Positions 1-12,115 of a stretch of DNA of 64,000 nt are shown piece by piece. The position numbers were made by a program, and so were the translations under genes. Where the stretch lies: NCBI GenBank assembly GCA_014925825.1, contig JACGCK010000054.1:186001-250000 (forward strand), in the 5' to 3' direction. Under the pieces are notes generated by a model, which was given only the letters and a program-made list of their open reading frames with translations, searched no databases and was not told where the DNA came from. Each line of letters opens with the position of its first letter. Position 1 is the stretch's first letter. The stretch is from Pholiota molesta (Eukaryota > Basidiomycota > Agaricomycetes > Agaricales > Strophariaceae).

Positions 1-1406
1 CGCTCAGTAAAATCCTATTATCTACGAGCTCGTTAATGATGAACGCCTTTCCCTCTACTCGCTTCATTCCAGCATGGCTTCCGGGTGCTGGTGCCAAGCG
101 GCAAACACTACAAGGTAGAGTCGAAGTCAGAAGGATGTTCGACCTACCCTTTGAAATGGTCGAAAAGCAATTGGTATGATTCCTTCGAATGTCCATTTTA
201 AGTCGGACATCTTCCATTCAATTCTATTGACTTCATCTGATTCTAGAAAATTGGAACGGCGAAGCCATCAATCGTCTCTAACCTCCTGCAAACCTTCACT
301 TCGGATGAAGACTACCGTTTGATCAAAGATATAGCAGCCACTGCTTATTCAGGTGTGTCCTTTGTTTTGCATGCTCCCATCCTCGAGCGTTCCCAATAAC
401 ATAACAATCATTTAGGTGGGGCGGATACGGTAAGTCTGTTTGAAATTTCATATTGAAAAAGTGTAATAAATTTTGAATAGACGGCGGCCACCCTAGGAAT
501 ATTCTTCTACTTAATATTACTGCATCCAACTGTTCAAGCGAAAGCTCAACAAGAAATGGATGCTGTCATTGGACCAGGTCGCTTGCCGATGTTTGAAGAT
601 CAGAACTTGCTACCTTATATCAGTGCCATCGCGAAGGAAGTATTACGCTGGATGCCTATCGGGCCTCTAGGAGTATTTCACTCCTCAATTCAAGACGATA
701 TATATCAATCTTACCATATACCCAAAGGTATGCAAGAAACTTAACCCATAACTGGATGTGGATGTATCTCAAATACTGATATATTGAATCAGGCGCAAAT
801 GTAGCAGCCAATATCTGGTAACGAATTCGTTACAAGTTCAGAAACTTAGGCTCACAGGTGTATTCTTCTCCACAGGGCGATCAATCACGACCCAAAAACC
901 TTTCCCGACCCGGAAAAGTTCAATCCAGAACGATTCTTGAACGGAAATGGAACCCTCCGAGATAATCTCGAAACAAGAACCTTCGGATTTGGGAGGCGGT
1001 AAATCTCTCCACCATTGACACTTTTTTATTCTGCTTGTTGACGGTTTTGACAGCCTCTGCGTTGGCCAATACATGGCATATGATGTTGTAAGTGAATGTA
1101 TTGCAACAATATGATCCAGGAACTAGTCTTGAACTCACTTTATTAGGTATGGCTAGCAATAGCTAACATCCTTCATATATTCAATATTCAGCCCAAAAAA
1201 GATTCGTTGGGCCAGGATATCATTCCTGAGGCTAAATACAGCGAAGGCATCATCGTGTAAGCTGATAGCGCGCGCACCTTGCCACCTGTTTAGATACTGA
1301 TTCGTTAATGTCTAGTCACATTATTCCTTTCGAATGCTCGATTACACCTCGATCTAACATATCTGAGCATCTTGTGAGGACGACCACCTCTGCGCGCACT
1401 GACTGA
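1..1406 (+). CDS. Cytochrome P450, C-terminal part (5' end outside window)
   Basis: Heme-thiolate monooxygenase, presumably ER-anchored, acting in secondary or xenobiotic metabolism. Several exons join across short GT-AG introns (first donor at 174). Visible in order: the I-helix oxygen-activation motif GGADTT (after the intron near 410), the K-helix ExxR in KEVLRWMP (about 640), the meander region FPDPEKFNPERF (about 905-935), and the heme-binding FGFGRR-LCVGQ split by an intron near 1000-1055. An in-frame TAA at 1258 is bypassed by an intron from 1257 to 1315; the last exon encodes the typical PFECSITPRS ending and stops at 1406. The N-terminal anchor and substrate-recognition region lie upstream of base 1. 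The RWMP K-helix resembles that of the P450 at 33823-35862, so the two may be related. Subfamily cannot be assigned by eye. Confidence 0.9.
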
Positions 1407-2473
1407 CTAGAGTGCCTGTGAAATCAGTCTTAATTATTAATAAAAATGAAAGATCGCGCTGCGTTTAGATGTACTTACATATGTATTTCCTAGTACTGGA
1501 AGATATTGCATACGTGTTAATGTAAATGCCTCAATATCTTCATTCAATGTCACCGGAATTTGACCCTACTTATGGTTGACTATTTATGTGATTATCTGTG
1601 CCAAGTTTTAACAGACTTGACACCGTGCAAGATATACTAACTTTTAATATAACTAAAGAATTGAGGTGATGACTAGTACTTATAGCGCGTTGACCAAGCG
1701 TTGACTTCTTGTCGACACCGCCCAGCGGAATTCGCGCGGCGGAGGGTGCCAGGACTCTAGCTCTGTCTATGTAGCTGAATGCGAGCAGTGCGCGCCATGA
1801 CCATGAGCCTCGCGATCCGCCGCGCGTACTTGCTCGGGGGTTCAAGTTCAACTTGGTGGTGCCGCAAAGGCTTCTGATGCGTGCGCTGAATTCGATTCCG
1901 GAGGGGGACGTGGCGAGCGGAAGTGGGCTCACGTCCATAACCACGTCTGTGTCCTTCTAGCTCTCCTTCGCAGGCTCAGCGCTCAGCGCTCATTAGTATA
2001 GACGACGAGCACACCTAGGCTCAAAAACAGTAATAAGGCATCCGCGTCAATTGGGCCCGGCATTTTCCGAGTTCTTTGTTCACCGTTTTGAGCTGAGCTT
2101 GGCACTGCAGCTTGGCACGCTGCATTGGCCACATCAAGACTTCGACTTGAAGCTTGAAGCTTGACAAGCTTGACTGTTCAAACGTTCAACGTCAAACTGT
2201 CAAAAAGTCCAGATTTGAGGTAGGTCTGCTATAGTCAACTCCCGCTGGAATAGTAACTATTCATCGAATGGAACACCAGCACCGTCATACGGAAAGTCTA
2301 CTGTTTGAAGTACTTAATTGAAGATATACCCGTGCAAAAACTGTCGAAATCGTTGGCACCAACAAACTCGGGAGCGACTCGAGTGGGTCCATCTTCCTCC
2401 AGAGCAGTTCCTGTACCCAGCGCGGCAAATTTGTGCTCAACATACTCATATCGGCCAACAAGTGAACTCCAAT
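1407..2473. other. Intergenic region
   Basis: No convincing gene. A stretch around 2080-2200 is built of short GCTTGA/GTTCAA-type direct and inverted words. Small open frames on both strands show no recognisable domain. Confidence 0.5.
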
Positions 2474-4184
2474 ATGTCATTCACATCCAGTATTTGCTGT
2501 AGCTGGTGCAAACGACACAGTAGCGATCCTCCACCTATCTCACACTTGCCCAATCCCACACCAAAGCAAGCATGCCAAATTGCCGATCTCGACGCCGATA
2601 TTCAGCGCACGGATGACCATATCAATGCGCTCATCGAACGGCGGGCAACCTTGAGCAAAAAGCGCAACGCACTTGTGTCAGCGGTCAATCTACCTCCAGA
2701 AGCGCTTGTCACGATCTTCTCATTCGTGTGTTACCCAACAGACTGGGAGCATAACGATTATAGCATAATCGGATTGATCCATGAATCATTTTGGCCAATC
2801 TCGACTTTGATGCAGTATAACTGTGGCTGCACAACTACGCCATCACTCATCGGCGCAGTGTGCTCAGCGTGGAGAAATATCGCAATGGAAACATCGCAGC
2901 TGTGGAGCAACACCAAGATAACATTCAACAACACGTATGCAAGTTCGGTCGCGCAAGCCGCGAAGTTGCGCTATTGGATCTCTAAATCCGGCCAACGTCC
3001 GCTCACGGTGAGCCTTGTGGAGGAATGCGACGAGGAGGACGAGGACAGGGGCATCTGGTGCACTAATGTTCTTGACGTGCTCGAGAAGTATGCTCATCGA
3101 CTCCAAACGTTGGACATGTTCTTGCCGGAGGCATGGAAACTCAAGCCTGCTATTATGGCTCGTATTGCGAATCACTTGCCCTTACTCACAAGTGTTACTT
3201 TGCGCCCTGGGACTGACCTCCAAGGCATGCAAAATTTCAACCTCTTTGCCCATGCGCCGCAGCTGCGTGAGGTCAGGCTTTTTGATTGCTCCACTGCGAC
3301 AGTGTCACTCCCGTTGGCGCAGCTCGAGCGCCTCGAGGTGGTGGCGGGTGGCAGCTTCAACAAGGTCCACGAGTGTCTCCACAGGCTCCGCCTCTGCCCA
3401 CGTCTGCGCAGCTATACAACCAATATCAACGGCAAAGTTCTCAATTTCGCACCTGTGCTCCCGCCGATGACACACACCAAGCTCGAAGTGATTGAATTGA
3501 TGGACAGAAGTGTGACGCAGGCGGATATCCATGCATTGCTCGGGGCATTGACACTACCTATGCTGCGTTCCTTTTCGCTATATATACGCGCCAAAGATCC
3601 ACTTACAGGAACTCCTTCACTTCTCCCATTTCTCTCTCGTTCCTCTGGAAAGCTGGAGACGCTATGCCTGGCAGGTCAGATGCCCTTAGAGGAGCAGCTT
3701 TTGGGGTGTCTGCAGGTACTGCCCCAGCTGCGCAAGCTGGTGCTGAACAACGGATCACACAAGAACACGGTTCTCACACAGAGGACTCTGGATCGGATGA
3801 ACCCGACCAAATACGGGGCGGCCAATGAGAAGGGCGCAAGAAGATGCCTTGCTCCGATTTTGGAGACGTTCTATTATCATGGACCGATTGAGCCCACTCC
3901 GGCATGCGCTGATTGGATTCCTTGCAGACCGATGGCACGGCCCTTCCGCTGCACACATTTCGGGCCATGATGTCGAAATCCAGCCTGGCATAGGATTGGA
4001 AGCGTGGGCGGCGCTAGAACGACTGCCACCGAGGGTGAATGCGCCTTTGATGAGGCTATGCTCAGTGGCTTTCATAACAATGTCGCGGTTCAACCGTCTT
4101 GATGAAGCAGGGATCCTGTTCGATGATGCAGACACTGCAGTTTTGCAGAGACTGCAGCAAGAGGGCATGAGTGTGGTATTTTGA
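2474..4184 (+). CDS. F-box-like / LRR family protein (frame broken near the 3' end)
   Basis: Probable substrate-recognition subunit of an SCF ubiquitin ligase, of the large basidiomycete F-box-like family. The ATG at 2474 is chosen because the open frame upstream of it begins with TTG and has no family similarity. The product starts with a short Cys-containing segment, then a coiled-coil-like stretch (DADIQRTDDHINALIERR), then the F-box LPPEALVTIFSFVC, then leucine-rich irregular repeats. The main frame stops at 3970, but the family-typical tail (ending LQRLQQEGMSVVF, stop at 4184) continues in another frame, with a middle piece (LQTDGTALPLHTFRAMM) in the third frame. One extra base in the TT at 3922 and one in the CC at 3980 would join all three pieces. 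Either two sequencing deletions or a recently broken gene. Its targets are unknown. Confidence 0.72.
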
Positions 4185-4515
4185 TCAAGGTGCACGCCAA
4201 TGTTAACGTTGGCACTTTGAGTGTACATTGCAGCCGACGGTTCACACCTGGTGGTACTGTCGCCGCACGACTCGGATACGTCAACAAGTATACTTACTAG
4301 TCTGGATAGTAGAGTGTCACCGGAATGCTTATGGTGTGACTAATGTTTGGTATATTGAATGAGTTCCATCTCGTTGGTATTAGTGTTAATAGTAAGTTAT
4401 TGTTCTGCCTGGAAAATGCTGGATATTTATGTATTTGATGTTGCAAGTGAAAGGACATCGAACGTCAGTTCTTGCAACGCAAATCGTACACGAGTTTTTG
4501 ATAATTATACGCCAT
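4185..4515. other. Intergenic region
   Basis: AT-rich spacer between the convergent F-box-like gene and P450; nothing recognisable. Confidence 0.5.
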
Positions 4516-6762
4516 CTACGTAGCTCGCATCTTTAGTTTTACTGGCAACACCCCTCTAGTAAGCACGAAATAGCAATCCAGATTCTTCTCCCAATCCATC
4601 CTATCGTATCCCATCTCGAGCTCCATATCGAACTTCTGAACCAGGGTGGCTACCACCACACGAAGCTCCAGTTGCGCCAGACCCTTCCCGGGGCAATTCA
4701 TAGGCCCCAGAGAGAACGGGAAGAAGGCATCTAAGCGGGTCTTATATTTTCCAGTGGAGTCTGGGAGCCATCTGTCGGGGAGGAAGCTGTCTGGATAGGG
4801 CTGGAAGTAGCGCGGATCTCGCTGGATTACATAGGGCGGTATATAGACTCCGGTTCCTTCAGGAATGAACCTGGGTGGTTATTTAGCTGGAGTTTTGGAG
4901 TTGATGAGTAGAATACGAGCAGTGGCACTTACATCGAGCCAAACATTCTGCCTCCGGAGCCCTTTTCGGGGCCGCGCTGGAGGTCAATTGGGACGGGAGG
5001 CGTTAAACGCATGGCTTCGTTGCTAAAATTATTGCAGTGAATTAGAGTACTATGTGTTCTGCAAGTCAAACATAAACCTACATGACCGCGTTCAGAAAAG
5101 GCAGCTCCGATAGCTTTGTTGAATTATCCGCTGGTACCTCCCCTCCTTTAAGAGGAAAATATTCATCAATCTCCTTTCGCAGCCTATGTGCAAAGATGGC
5201 GCCACAACTTAGTGAGTATAAGGAAGCATAATTCCAAACATACCTTTCAAAATATTTTATTTCGGATAAGATGTAATGGAAAACACTACTTATCACCCCG
5301 CTGATGTATCCGAGCCAGCCACAATGATTAATTGAGCCTCTCGAGCATACGTATAAAATTGCGTAGGGTTTGGAGAGGGATTCAATTCGTCTAGCTAGTA
5401 GCACATCAAATCGCGGATAAATTAATGAGAGCAATCGACATACCAGCCAGGAGCTCAAATCTGGTCCAGTCGCTCCAATCCCACGTCGAGCTCGCTTTTG
5501 CGCCGTGGTCAAAACGAAGTCTCTAAGCTTTGTTGCGTCCGCTCCCATCCCGGATATCTTGTGAAGTAATGCATTAGCCCACGGCACGTGTTGAGTATAC
5601 GCCATAATTCTGTACCCAACAGAGAATTTAGCGACTCGGAGTACTAGACAGAATGTATTGCATTGTAGGGCTTACTTTATTCCATGTTCCATTAGCCTCC
5701 ATAGGCCGTTTACATCTCCATCGCGCATTAACTCATATCCAAGACCACCGAAGCTGATGAAATATTTCATTAAATATAAACCAGGCGTTTGCATGTTTGA
5801 CTTACGCCATATCATCCATAAAATCATATCTGTACATCGTCCATCATCAGCCTTGTTTCCATGAATAATATCTCAAACGACTCACGCAAACATCGACATC
5901 CATTCCGCAAAATCAATAAAAGTTATTCCATCTGCCTTTTCCTCAAATACATCGACAAGCTGAAAGAGTCGATTCCGAAGTATTGGCTCGTACTCTTTGA
6001 CACTGGATGAGCTAAGCCCCTTGTTCCATGGTTTCCGCCTCTCGAGATGCACGCGAGTATCCCGTTCAGTGACCAAGGAGGCCTGGCCTGTTTTGGGATT
6101 TCGTCGACCATTCCACACTATCATCGGGCTGTATTGATGCTTTTCTTCTTGAGCATAGCAATTCATAACGTACTTGGTCCCTTCGGCATTCCATTACTGC
6201 CAAGCATCGGTTCTACGAGGCTAACATCGGATACGGATAGTTCATTAGGGCCTGTCATTGACTTAGTATATAAAAGCTGGTCTCAAGAGGATACCGAGTT
6301 GGCGACCAACCTGTGCGAACAACCGACCCGTATTTCTCGTGAAGATCGGAGAAAACCAGGTGCATCTTTCCAGTCGCTACATGGTAGATTGCCCATAGTT
6401 TGGTGCACTTTGCCAGAACCGGGCCAGGATACCTTGCCAACGGGTGGAAAGGCGACAGACGATAAAGGACAATGGAAGAAAATAAGGTCGCGTAGGTGAT
6501 CAGATATCCTACGCCAATTGCCCCGAGGATAGAGTCGTAGTGTGGATAGAGAGCATATGTCGGGATTAATGGCAAAAGAGCAGCGAGGCGTTTGAGCAAT
6601 GGTAAATAATCCTCTTCAAATTTGTTGAATAGGAGGTGCAAAATCTATCCAGATAGCTATCGTGAACCCAGGGTTGACTGGACAACGTAAACCACTCACC
6701 AGACCGGCCGATATAGCAAGCAAATTAGCATCCATTCTTGCTATTTCAACAGATGGAGCCAT
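4516..6762 (-). CDS. Cytochrome P450 (CYP5037/benzoate-hydroxylase-like group)
   Basis: Membrane-bound monooxygenase. About ten exons can be followed. Exon 1 (6762-6700) encodes 21 residues starting MAPSVEIARM; exon 2 (from 6644) carries the membrane anchor and the motif RYPGPVLAK; then come PNELSVSD, the C-helix region RRKPWNKGL, the I-helix AGSDTSAG (about 5310-5290), the K-helix ExxR in NEAMRL, and a heme-binding stretch ending GPMNCPGKGLAQLELR near 4700-4660. Reading frame is open through every exon with consensus GT-AG introns of 50-65 nt, so the gene looks intact. The NCPGK heme motif and the N-terminal RYPGP motif are of the fungal CYP52/53/5037-like type rather than of the type of its neighbours at 1 and 33823. 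It is transcribed head-to-head with DUS3. The substrate is unknown. Confidence 0.9.
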
Positions 6763-7533
6763 TTTGAGACGACGTGGAGAATACTACTCGCACCAAGAGG
6801 CACCAAGGTCAGTGACAAGAGGAAAGACGATGAATGATGAGGTTTGCATCTATGTATGGCGCCATAAATTAATCGGAGTCAACGTGGTGATAACGTTCAA
6901 ACTTCAAGTCGATGGTACAGCCCACAGAAGAGGTTTGACTCTTGAGGCTCCGAGTGCGGCTCGGCAGAAGCATTCTCATAAATGAACTTGCGAGGTCGCC
7001 GCGGGGAATGCGGCTCGAAACGTCGACGTCGGAGGTTTGAAGAATAAAAAATTGGCTGTACTTGCGGAAGATGTTGAGCCCTATGTGGAGTATTATTAAA
7101 GAATATTGCAAACGCACCATAATTTACTTTGGTTCCTTGCAATAATGAAGTTTTTGCGGAATTTGGACGCCGCTGGCGTTTGACGATTGGTGACGATAAT
7201 TTTCTAACCACTTCGCTCCCTTTCCTTGTCCTCCTCCGACGCAGGTCTCCACCATGGCGCCGCATGTCCGGATAAATAGTCCTCCATCCTCCACCTTTTC
7301 CGACGTCGAGGTTGAGTCTTCAGACTTCTTATGCGTCTTGAGGGTATCGAGGTAGATGAACGAGACTCGAGAGGACAGCTCAACACTGGCACGTGCTAAT
7401 TATAAACTTTTCTATTTTAAGCCACAAGGTGATTGATCTAATCATGAGTCACGTGTATTCAATTCAATATTTTGGAGAAACGATTGAATCTGTTCTTGCT
7501 CTTCACCTCTTCACGACAATAAATTGAATAATA
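6763..7533. promoter_or_regulatory. Head-to-head intergenic region between P450 and DUS3
   Basis: A 771-bp spacer between two divergent start codons. It must hold both promoters. Small minus-strand open frames here (about 6897-7392) are Arg/Ser-rich with no recognisable domain. No clear TATA element was identified. Confidence 0.5.
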
Positions 7534-10452
7534 ATGGCGTCCGATGCTGCACCCATCGCTTCCGTTCCATATCCCTCTGGAACAGCACCCGTTAAATCCG
7601 AGTAAGTCTCCTCTCTTACCCTCGACGCAAAAGCCTGACCATGCGGAAACAGATACCTGATTTCGACCCGCCCCCAAGTCATCGCAGACGACGATGCAGC
7701 GGAAGGCGGCACCACTGGCGACCGCAACCAGCACCGCGACGGGCGCAGCAACGGAGATGCGCGGGACACACGGGGACCGGGACGCGGGAAGCTGACGAAG
7801 GAGCAAAAGAAGGCGCAGCGCGGGCAGAATAAGGCGCGGCGGTTCGGGAAAGTCAGAGACGAGCTGGATCTGTGCTGGCGAGTGGCGAATGGGTCGATAT
7901 GTGAATTTGGAACCGAGTGCGTTTCTTTCGCTCTCTCTTTTTGCTTTTCGAGACAGAGACGAGCTCATAGCTTCCGTAGGTGTCGATTCACACATGACAT
8001 CCCCTCCTACCTCGCAGCGAAAGCACGCGACATCCACATCCCCGAAATCTCACAAACATCCGAGACGCCACCCTTTGCACCTTCCCAAGACTCCCTTGTC
8101 ACACCACATCCCAACTACCCCTCCCTCGACTTGAGCACGATCTGTCCCGTGTTCGCCGAGACAGGCGAGTGCCGCTACGGGTTCAAATGCCGCTTTCTGG
8201 GCGGCCACGTCAAGGTCTCCGAATCCGGGGAACTTTCAATAATAGGTGACGAAGACAAAAAAGCGCGCACTGCCCTCACCGCGCATGAAGTCAATTTTGT
8301 GGGCGCGGATGTGCAAAAAGCCCTTCGATCACGGAAGGTCAGTGTCTGATTTTTGCAACAAGATTTTTTTCTCAAATATTGAACTCTGACGGTAGTACCC
8401 AACGCCTATTGCCGACGAGTATCTACGACAGCTCGCGGCTGAAAATCCTGACGTGAACAACAAGCCCAAGCCTGCGCCCACCGCCAATTCAATTGTTATT
8501 GGGGAACCGGAGCAAGAAACGGCAGACATCGAGATGGCAGCTCCTATGCCTTCATCCGCTGCTGAGCCCCAGACCCCCGCAGACGAGCCTGTCTCTGCAC
8601 CTGCACCTATATCCGCACTCACAACCGATAAAATCATTGAAATGCGCACAGGCGATGCGGAGACGACAAAGACTCAGGTAGATACGCCTGATGTTCGCAT
8701 TAGGTTTCCGGAGAAGAAGAGGTTACACTGGAAAGGCAAAACATGTACGTTCATTCGATTCTTGCACATCATATACAATATCCTCATACGTCCATTTGCA
8801 GACCTCGCGCCTTTGACGACGGTTGGAAATCTCGTACGTTCCTCTCTCCTCAAAAGCGACACTCTTTTCTCAGTGTTTCTGTCCGTAGCCGTTCCGCCGC
8901 CTATGCGTCGACCTAGGCGCTGATATTACATGTGGAGAAAGTATTAGGTTCCCCTCTTACCAATTTTACATCGCGATACTGACGCTTCATCCGTAGTGGG
9001 CCTCGCAAGTTCCTTCCTCGCCGGCTCCAAAGAAGAATGGTCTCTGGTCCGCCGCCATCCGTCCGAAAAGGTATTCGGTGTCCAAGTCGCCGGCAACAAA
9101 CCGGCGAACCTCGTCCCGACCGCAGAGGTGCTCGCGAAGGAGTGTGGCGCGAACATCGACTTCGTGGACGTGAACTGCGGGTGCCCGATCGACTTGGTGT
9201 TCAAGAGTGGGAGCGGGTCTGCATGTGCGTTTGTTTTCGTTTTTTTTTGTGATGTGATGGTCTTGGAGTGGGATAGGTGCTGACTTCCCTGGTTTTGTTG
9301 TGTTTTCAGTGCTCGATTCCGTTGGGAAACTGGGCAAGATCCTCATTGGGATGAACAAAGCCCTCGGCGAGATCCCGGTCACGGTGAAGCTGCGCACGGG
9401 TGTCAAGGATGGGAAAAATACGGCGCATAAGCTGATGCCACGCTTGTCGACGGAGTGGAGTGCTGGGTGTATAACCGTACGTCTTTTTTCTTCTTCGACC
9501 ACCTGCGTCGGTGACTGAGTTCAATCTTGTCATTATCACACAGCTCCATGGTCGGACGAGACAACAGCGCTACACCCGGCTCGCGGACTGGGACTATATC
9601 AAGCATTGCGTGGAAGCTGTCCGAGCACGAGAAGCGGATGAGGACCGTACGTCCTTCTGCCCCTCCTTATTTCATCTTATCTTCTACCTTGGGCTCACGT
9701 GTTCGATTCTCTAGTGCCTCCCGTACCGATATTCGGCGGCGGCGACTGTTTCTCGTCGCAGGATTATTGGACGAATGTCGAGACTACGGGCGTCGACGGT
9801 GTGATGATCGGTCGGGGCGCGCTCATCAAGCCTTGGATCTTTACGGAGATCCAGGAGAGGCGGGAATGGGATATCAGTGCCACAGAGAGGCTGGAGCTGA
9901 TCAGGAAGGTGCGTCGTACCGCTAACTATGTTTAGTCTTCATATGCTTATCTCGCCTGTCTGAATGTTATAGTACGCTGAGTATGGCTTGAAGTACGTCC
10001 CCACTGGTTTACTTGCCCAGGCTGATCTTGTTCCTGACGTCGTTTGTGCTATGTAGTCACTTCGGCTCCGACACTACGGGCGTCAATGCAACGCGACGCT
10101 ATCTCTGTGAAGCGCTGTCCTTCCAATACCGCTACGTCCCTATTGGGATCCTGGAGCACCTCCCAGGAAGGATCAACGATCGCGCGCCTGCTTTCCGTGG
10201 CCGCAATGAGCTAGGTAAGATAGGCTGTTTCGCTCTATTGTGCACTCCCTCATTGGCGCTCTTGCTGATTCCGCTCCTTCTCCCCCGTCTTCGCCTTTTT
10301 TCCTTTTCAAAACAGAAACTCTGTTATCGAGCCCTGATAGTAACGATTGGGTGAAGATTTCCGAGATGTTCTTGGGTCCTGCGCCGGAAACGTGGTCGTT
10401 CACGCCTAAGCATAAGAGTAATGCATACGGAAGTGAAGAAGGCCAAGGATAA
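7534..10452 (+). CDS. DUS3: tRNA-dihydrouridine(47) synthase [NAD(P)+], DUS3 type
   Basis: Flavin enzyme that reduces U47 in the tRNA variable loop to dihydrouridine. ATG at 7534 opens a short first exon ([10 protein letters not shown]). The product, about 700 residues, has a charged N-terminus, two CCCH zinc fingers ([20 protein letters not shown] near residues 97-116, and [16 protein letters not shown]), a Pro/Ala linker, then the Dus TIM barrel beginning [16 protein letters not shown]. The catalytic cysteine sits in NCGCPIDL (about residue 440), followed by [21 protein letters not shown] and GVMIGRGAL, and the C-terminal helical tRNA-binding domain ([12 protein letters not shown]). All exons join in frame across consensus introns, and the gene is intact. 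Two zinc fingers plus this barrel distinguish Dus3 from Dus1, 2 and 4. The stop is only 20 bp before the terminal repeat of the element at 10473. Confidence 0.96.
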
Positions 10453-10720
10453 TAACCAAATTGCATGAAACTAGGTAGACTTCGTTTAAACCTCGCCTTA
10501 CCCATAGAATTTTGTTTGAACTACGTTTGAACATCACCTTTGTTAAACAAGCCTCATTGCCCCAAGGACTTGATTAAACGAAATTCTTTATGTTTAAACA
10601 TGATTAACGGTTTTCCAATCATACAATAAATTATATATTACCTACATTTGTTTAAACAAGTCTACTATGGTTCAAACAATCTAGCTATTGTTGTTTTAAA
10701 CGAACTTGTTCAAACAAAGC

Positions 10721-10999
10721 TCGTTCAAACAACGAACTTCGTTCAAACAACGAAGCTCGTTCAAACAACGAACTTCATTCAAACAACGAAGCTCGTTCAA
10801 ACAATGAACTTCGTTCAAACAACGAAGCTCGTTCAAACAACGAACTTCGTTCAAACAACGAACTTCGTTCAAACAACGAACTTCGTTCAAACAACGAACT
10901 TCGTTCAAACAACGAACTTCGTTCAAACAACGAACTTCGTTCAAATGAAGCTCGTTCAAACGAAGCTCGTTCAAACAACAAACTTCGCACACAACGAAT
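10721..10999. repeat. 18-bp minisatellite (about 15 units)
   Basis: Tandem units of GAACTTCGTTCAAACAAC and the variant with GAAGCTCGTTC. Because 18 is divisible by 3, every frame gives a spurious repetitive peptide (for example FVQTTN). The unit contains GTTCAAAC, also found at the inner edge of the element's terminal repeats, so the array probably expanded from a subterminal motif. Confidence 0.95.
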
Positions 11000-11493
11000 T
11001 TCGTTCAAACATGACAACCTGCGCTCGTCACCGTCACCATCTCCGTTGTGCTCGCACCATCCGTTGAGATTCCGGCAGAAGCGAGGATCAGAGCGGGTGG
11101 CTCACCCCTGTGCGCTAACCGAGTCCGACCCCGTTGGCCTCGTCGCGCTTGGTGTCATGCTTGTCGCGTTGCTGGTATTGGTCGCCGTCGAGGATGGTAG
11201 GGAAGGGCGCTGGGTAGTAAAGCCAATCCCCAGCATGTATGTACACTAGGAAAGGGAGGGCCAGTAGGTTAGTTGGGGACAAAGGGCAGAGGTGGCGACG
11301 TACGTGGCGGATCTCCTGCTGCCCGGGTCTTCCAAGTTCCCTGCCTTATCCAACTCCCACTGGGCCATGTGGTGTGCATGCTGTTGACGAGCGCAGATGT
11401 GGCGGTTGTTGACAAGAGCGGCCGGGTGGGTGGGTAGAGGTGAAGCTTTGGGGGATGCCAGAATGTTGAAGTTCAATGTCCAGGACGTCTGAA

Positions 11494-11553
11494 CAATCAA
11501 CAAAGAATTCAATCTCCGCTTCGGCAAGCGGAGATTGAATTATTTGTTGATTG
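11494..11553. repeat. Long hairpin (28-bp arms, 4-nt loop)
   Basis: Arms 11494-11521 and 11526-11553 are reverse complements with a single mismatch, around a CGGC loop. It lies inside the 10473-12342 element but off its centre. It could be a fold-back remnant of a smaller nested element. Confidence 0.9.
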
Positions 11554-12061
11554 TCCGAAATTGAACTTGACGTTCTGCCGTCCTACCACCTCCTCCTCCA
11601 CCGCCACTTCAGCCCCTCGCCACTAGCCTACGCCCATCAAGATCCGCCCACATAGTGATGAATGCCAGGGGATGAAGAATTGAGGGAAGACCCGACAAGA
11701 AGGAGATCCCAAAGGTGCGTAGCCTGCCGTTTTCAACTGGCCCCCATCTGACACCCTCCGCCTTCCAGCTCCTTGCCTCCTGCCGAGCGCGACGACGAGC
11801 GAGTCTGCCTCGCACGAGTCGCACCCTCCCAACTCCTCTGCTTCCACCATCCCCATTCTCTACCGCCGTGCCCATTCACCGCTGCCATCCCCATTCGCCA
11901 TCACCATCCGCCCCACCCACCCCAGGTTCATGCACCCGCCGAGGGCGATGACTGGCTACCCCTCTCGCCGTTGTCTCCCCCCAACGCCGACCACCTCAAT
12001 TCCTTCCACGGAATCACAGTGGGTGGCGATGTAAGACGCTGGAGGCAGGGGTAAACAATGT

Positions 12062-12115
12062 AGTAGATTTATTAGAACTACTGTAGATTTATTAGAACTA
12101 CCGTAGATTTACATT
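12062..12115. repeat. Short tandem repeat, about 23-bp unit
   Basis: Two and a half copies of GTAGATTTATTAGAACTAC inside the TIR element, just before its AT-rich right part. Confidence 0.8.

Noticed and set aside
1255..1260. TAA as the stop of the first P450
   Set aside because: The family-typical PFECSITPRS ending follows after a consensus intron starting at 1257.
6897..7392. Arg-rich minus-strand open frames
   Set aside because: Composition-driven; no motif, in a region that must hold two promoters.
10721..10999. Possible CRISPR-like array
   Set aside because: Units are contiguous 18-mers without spacers, in a eukaryotic genome; it is a minisatellite.
10648..11067. Repetitive open frame (FVQTTN repeats)
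   Set aside because: It arises in all frames on both strands from an 18-bp unit and has no start context or domain.
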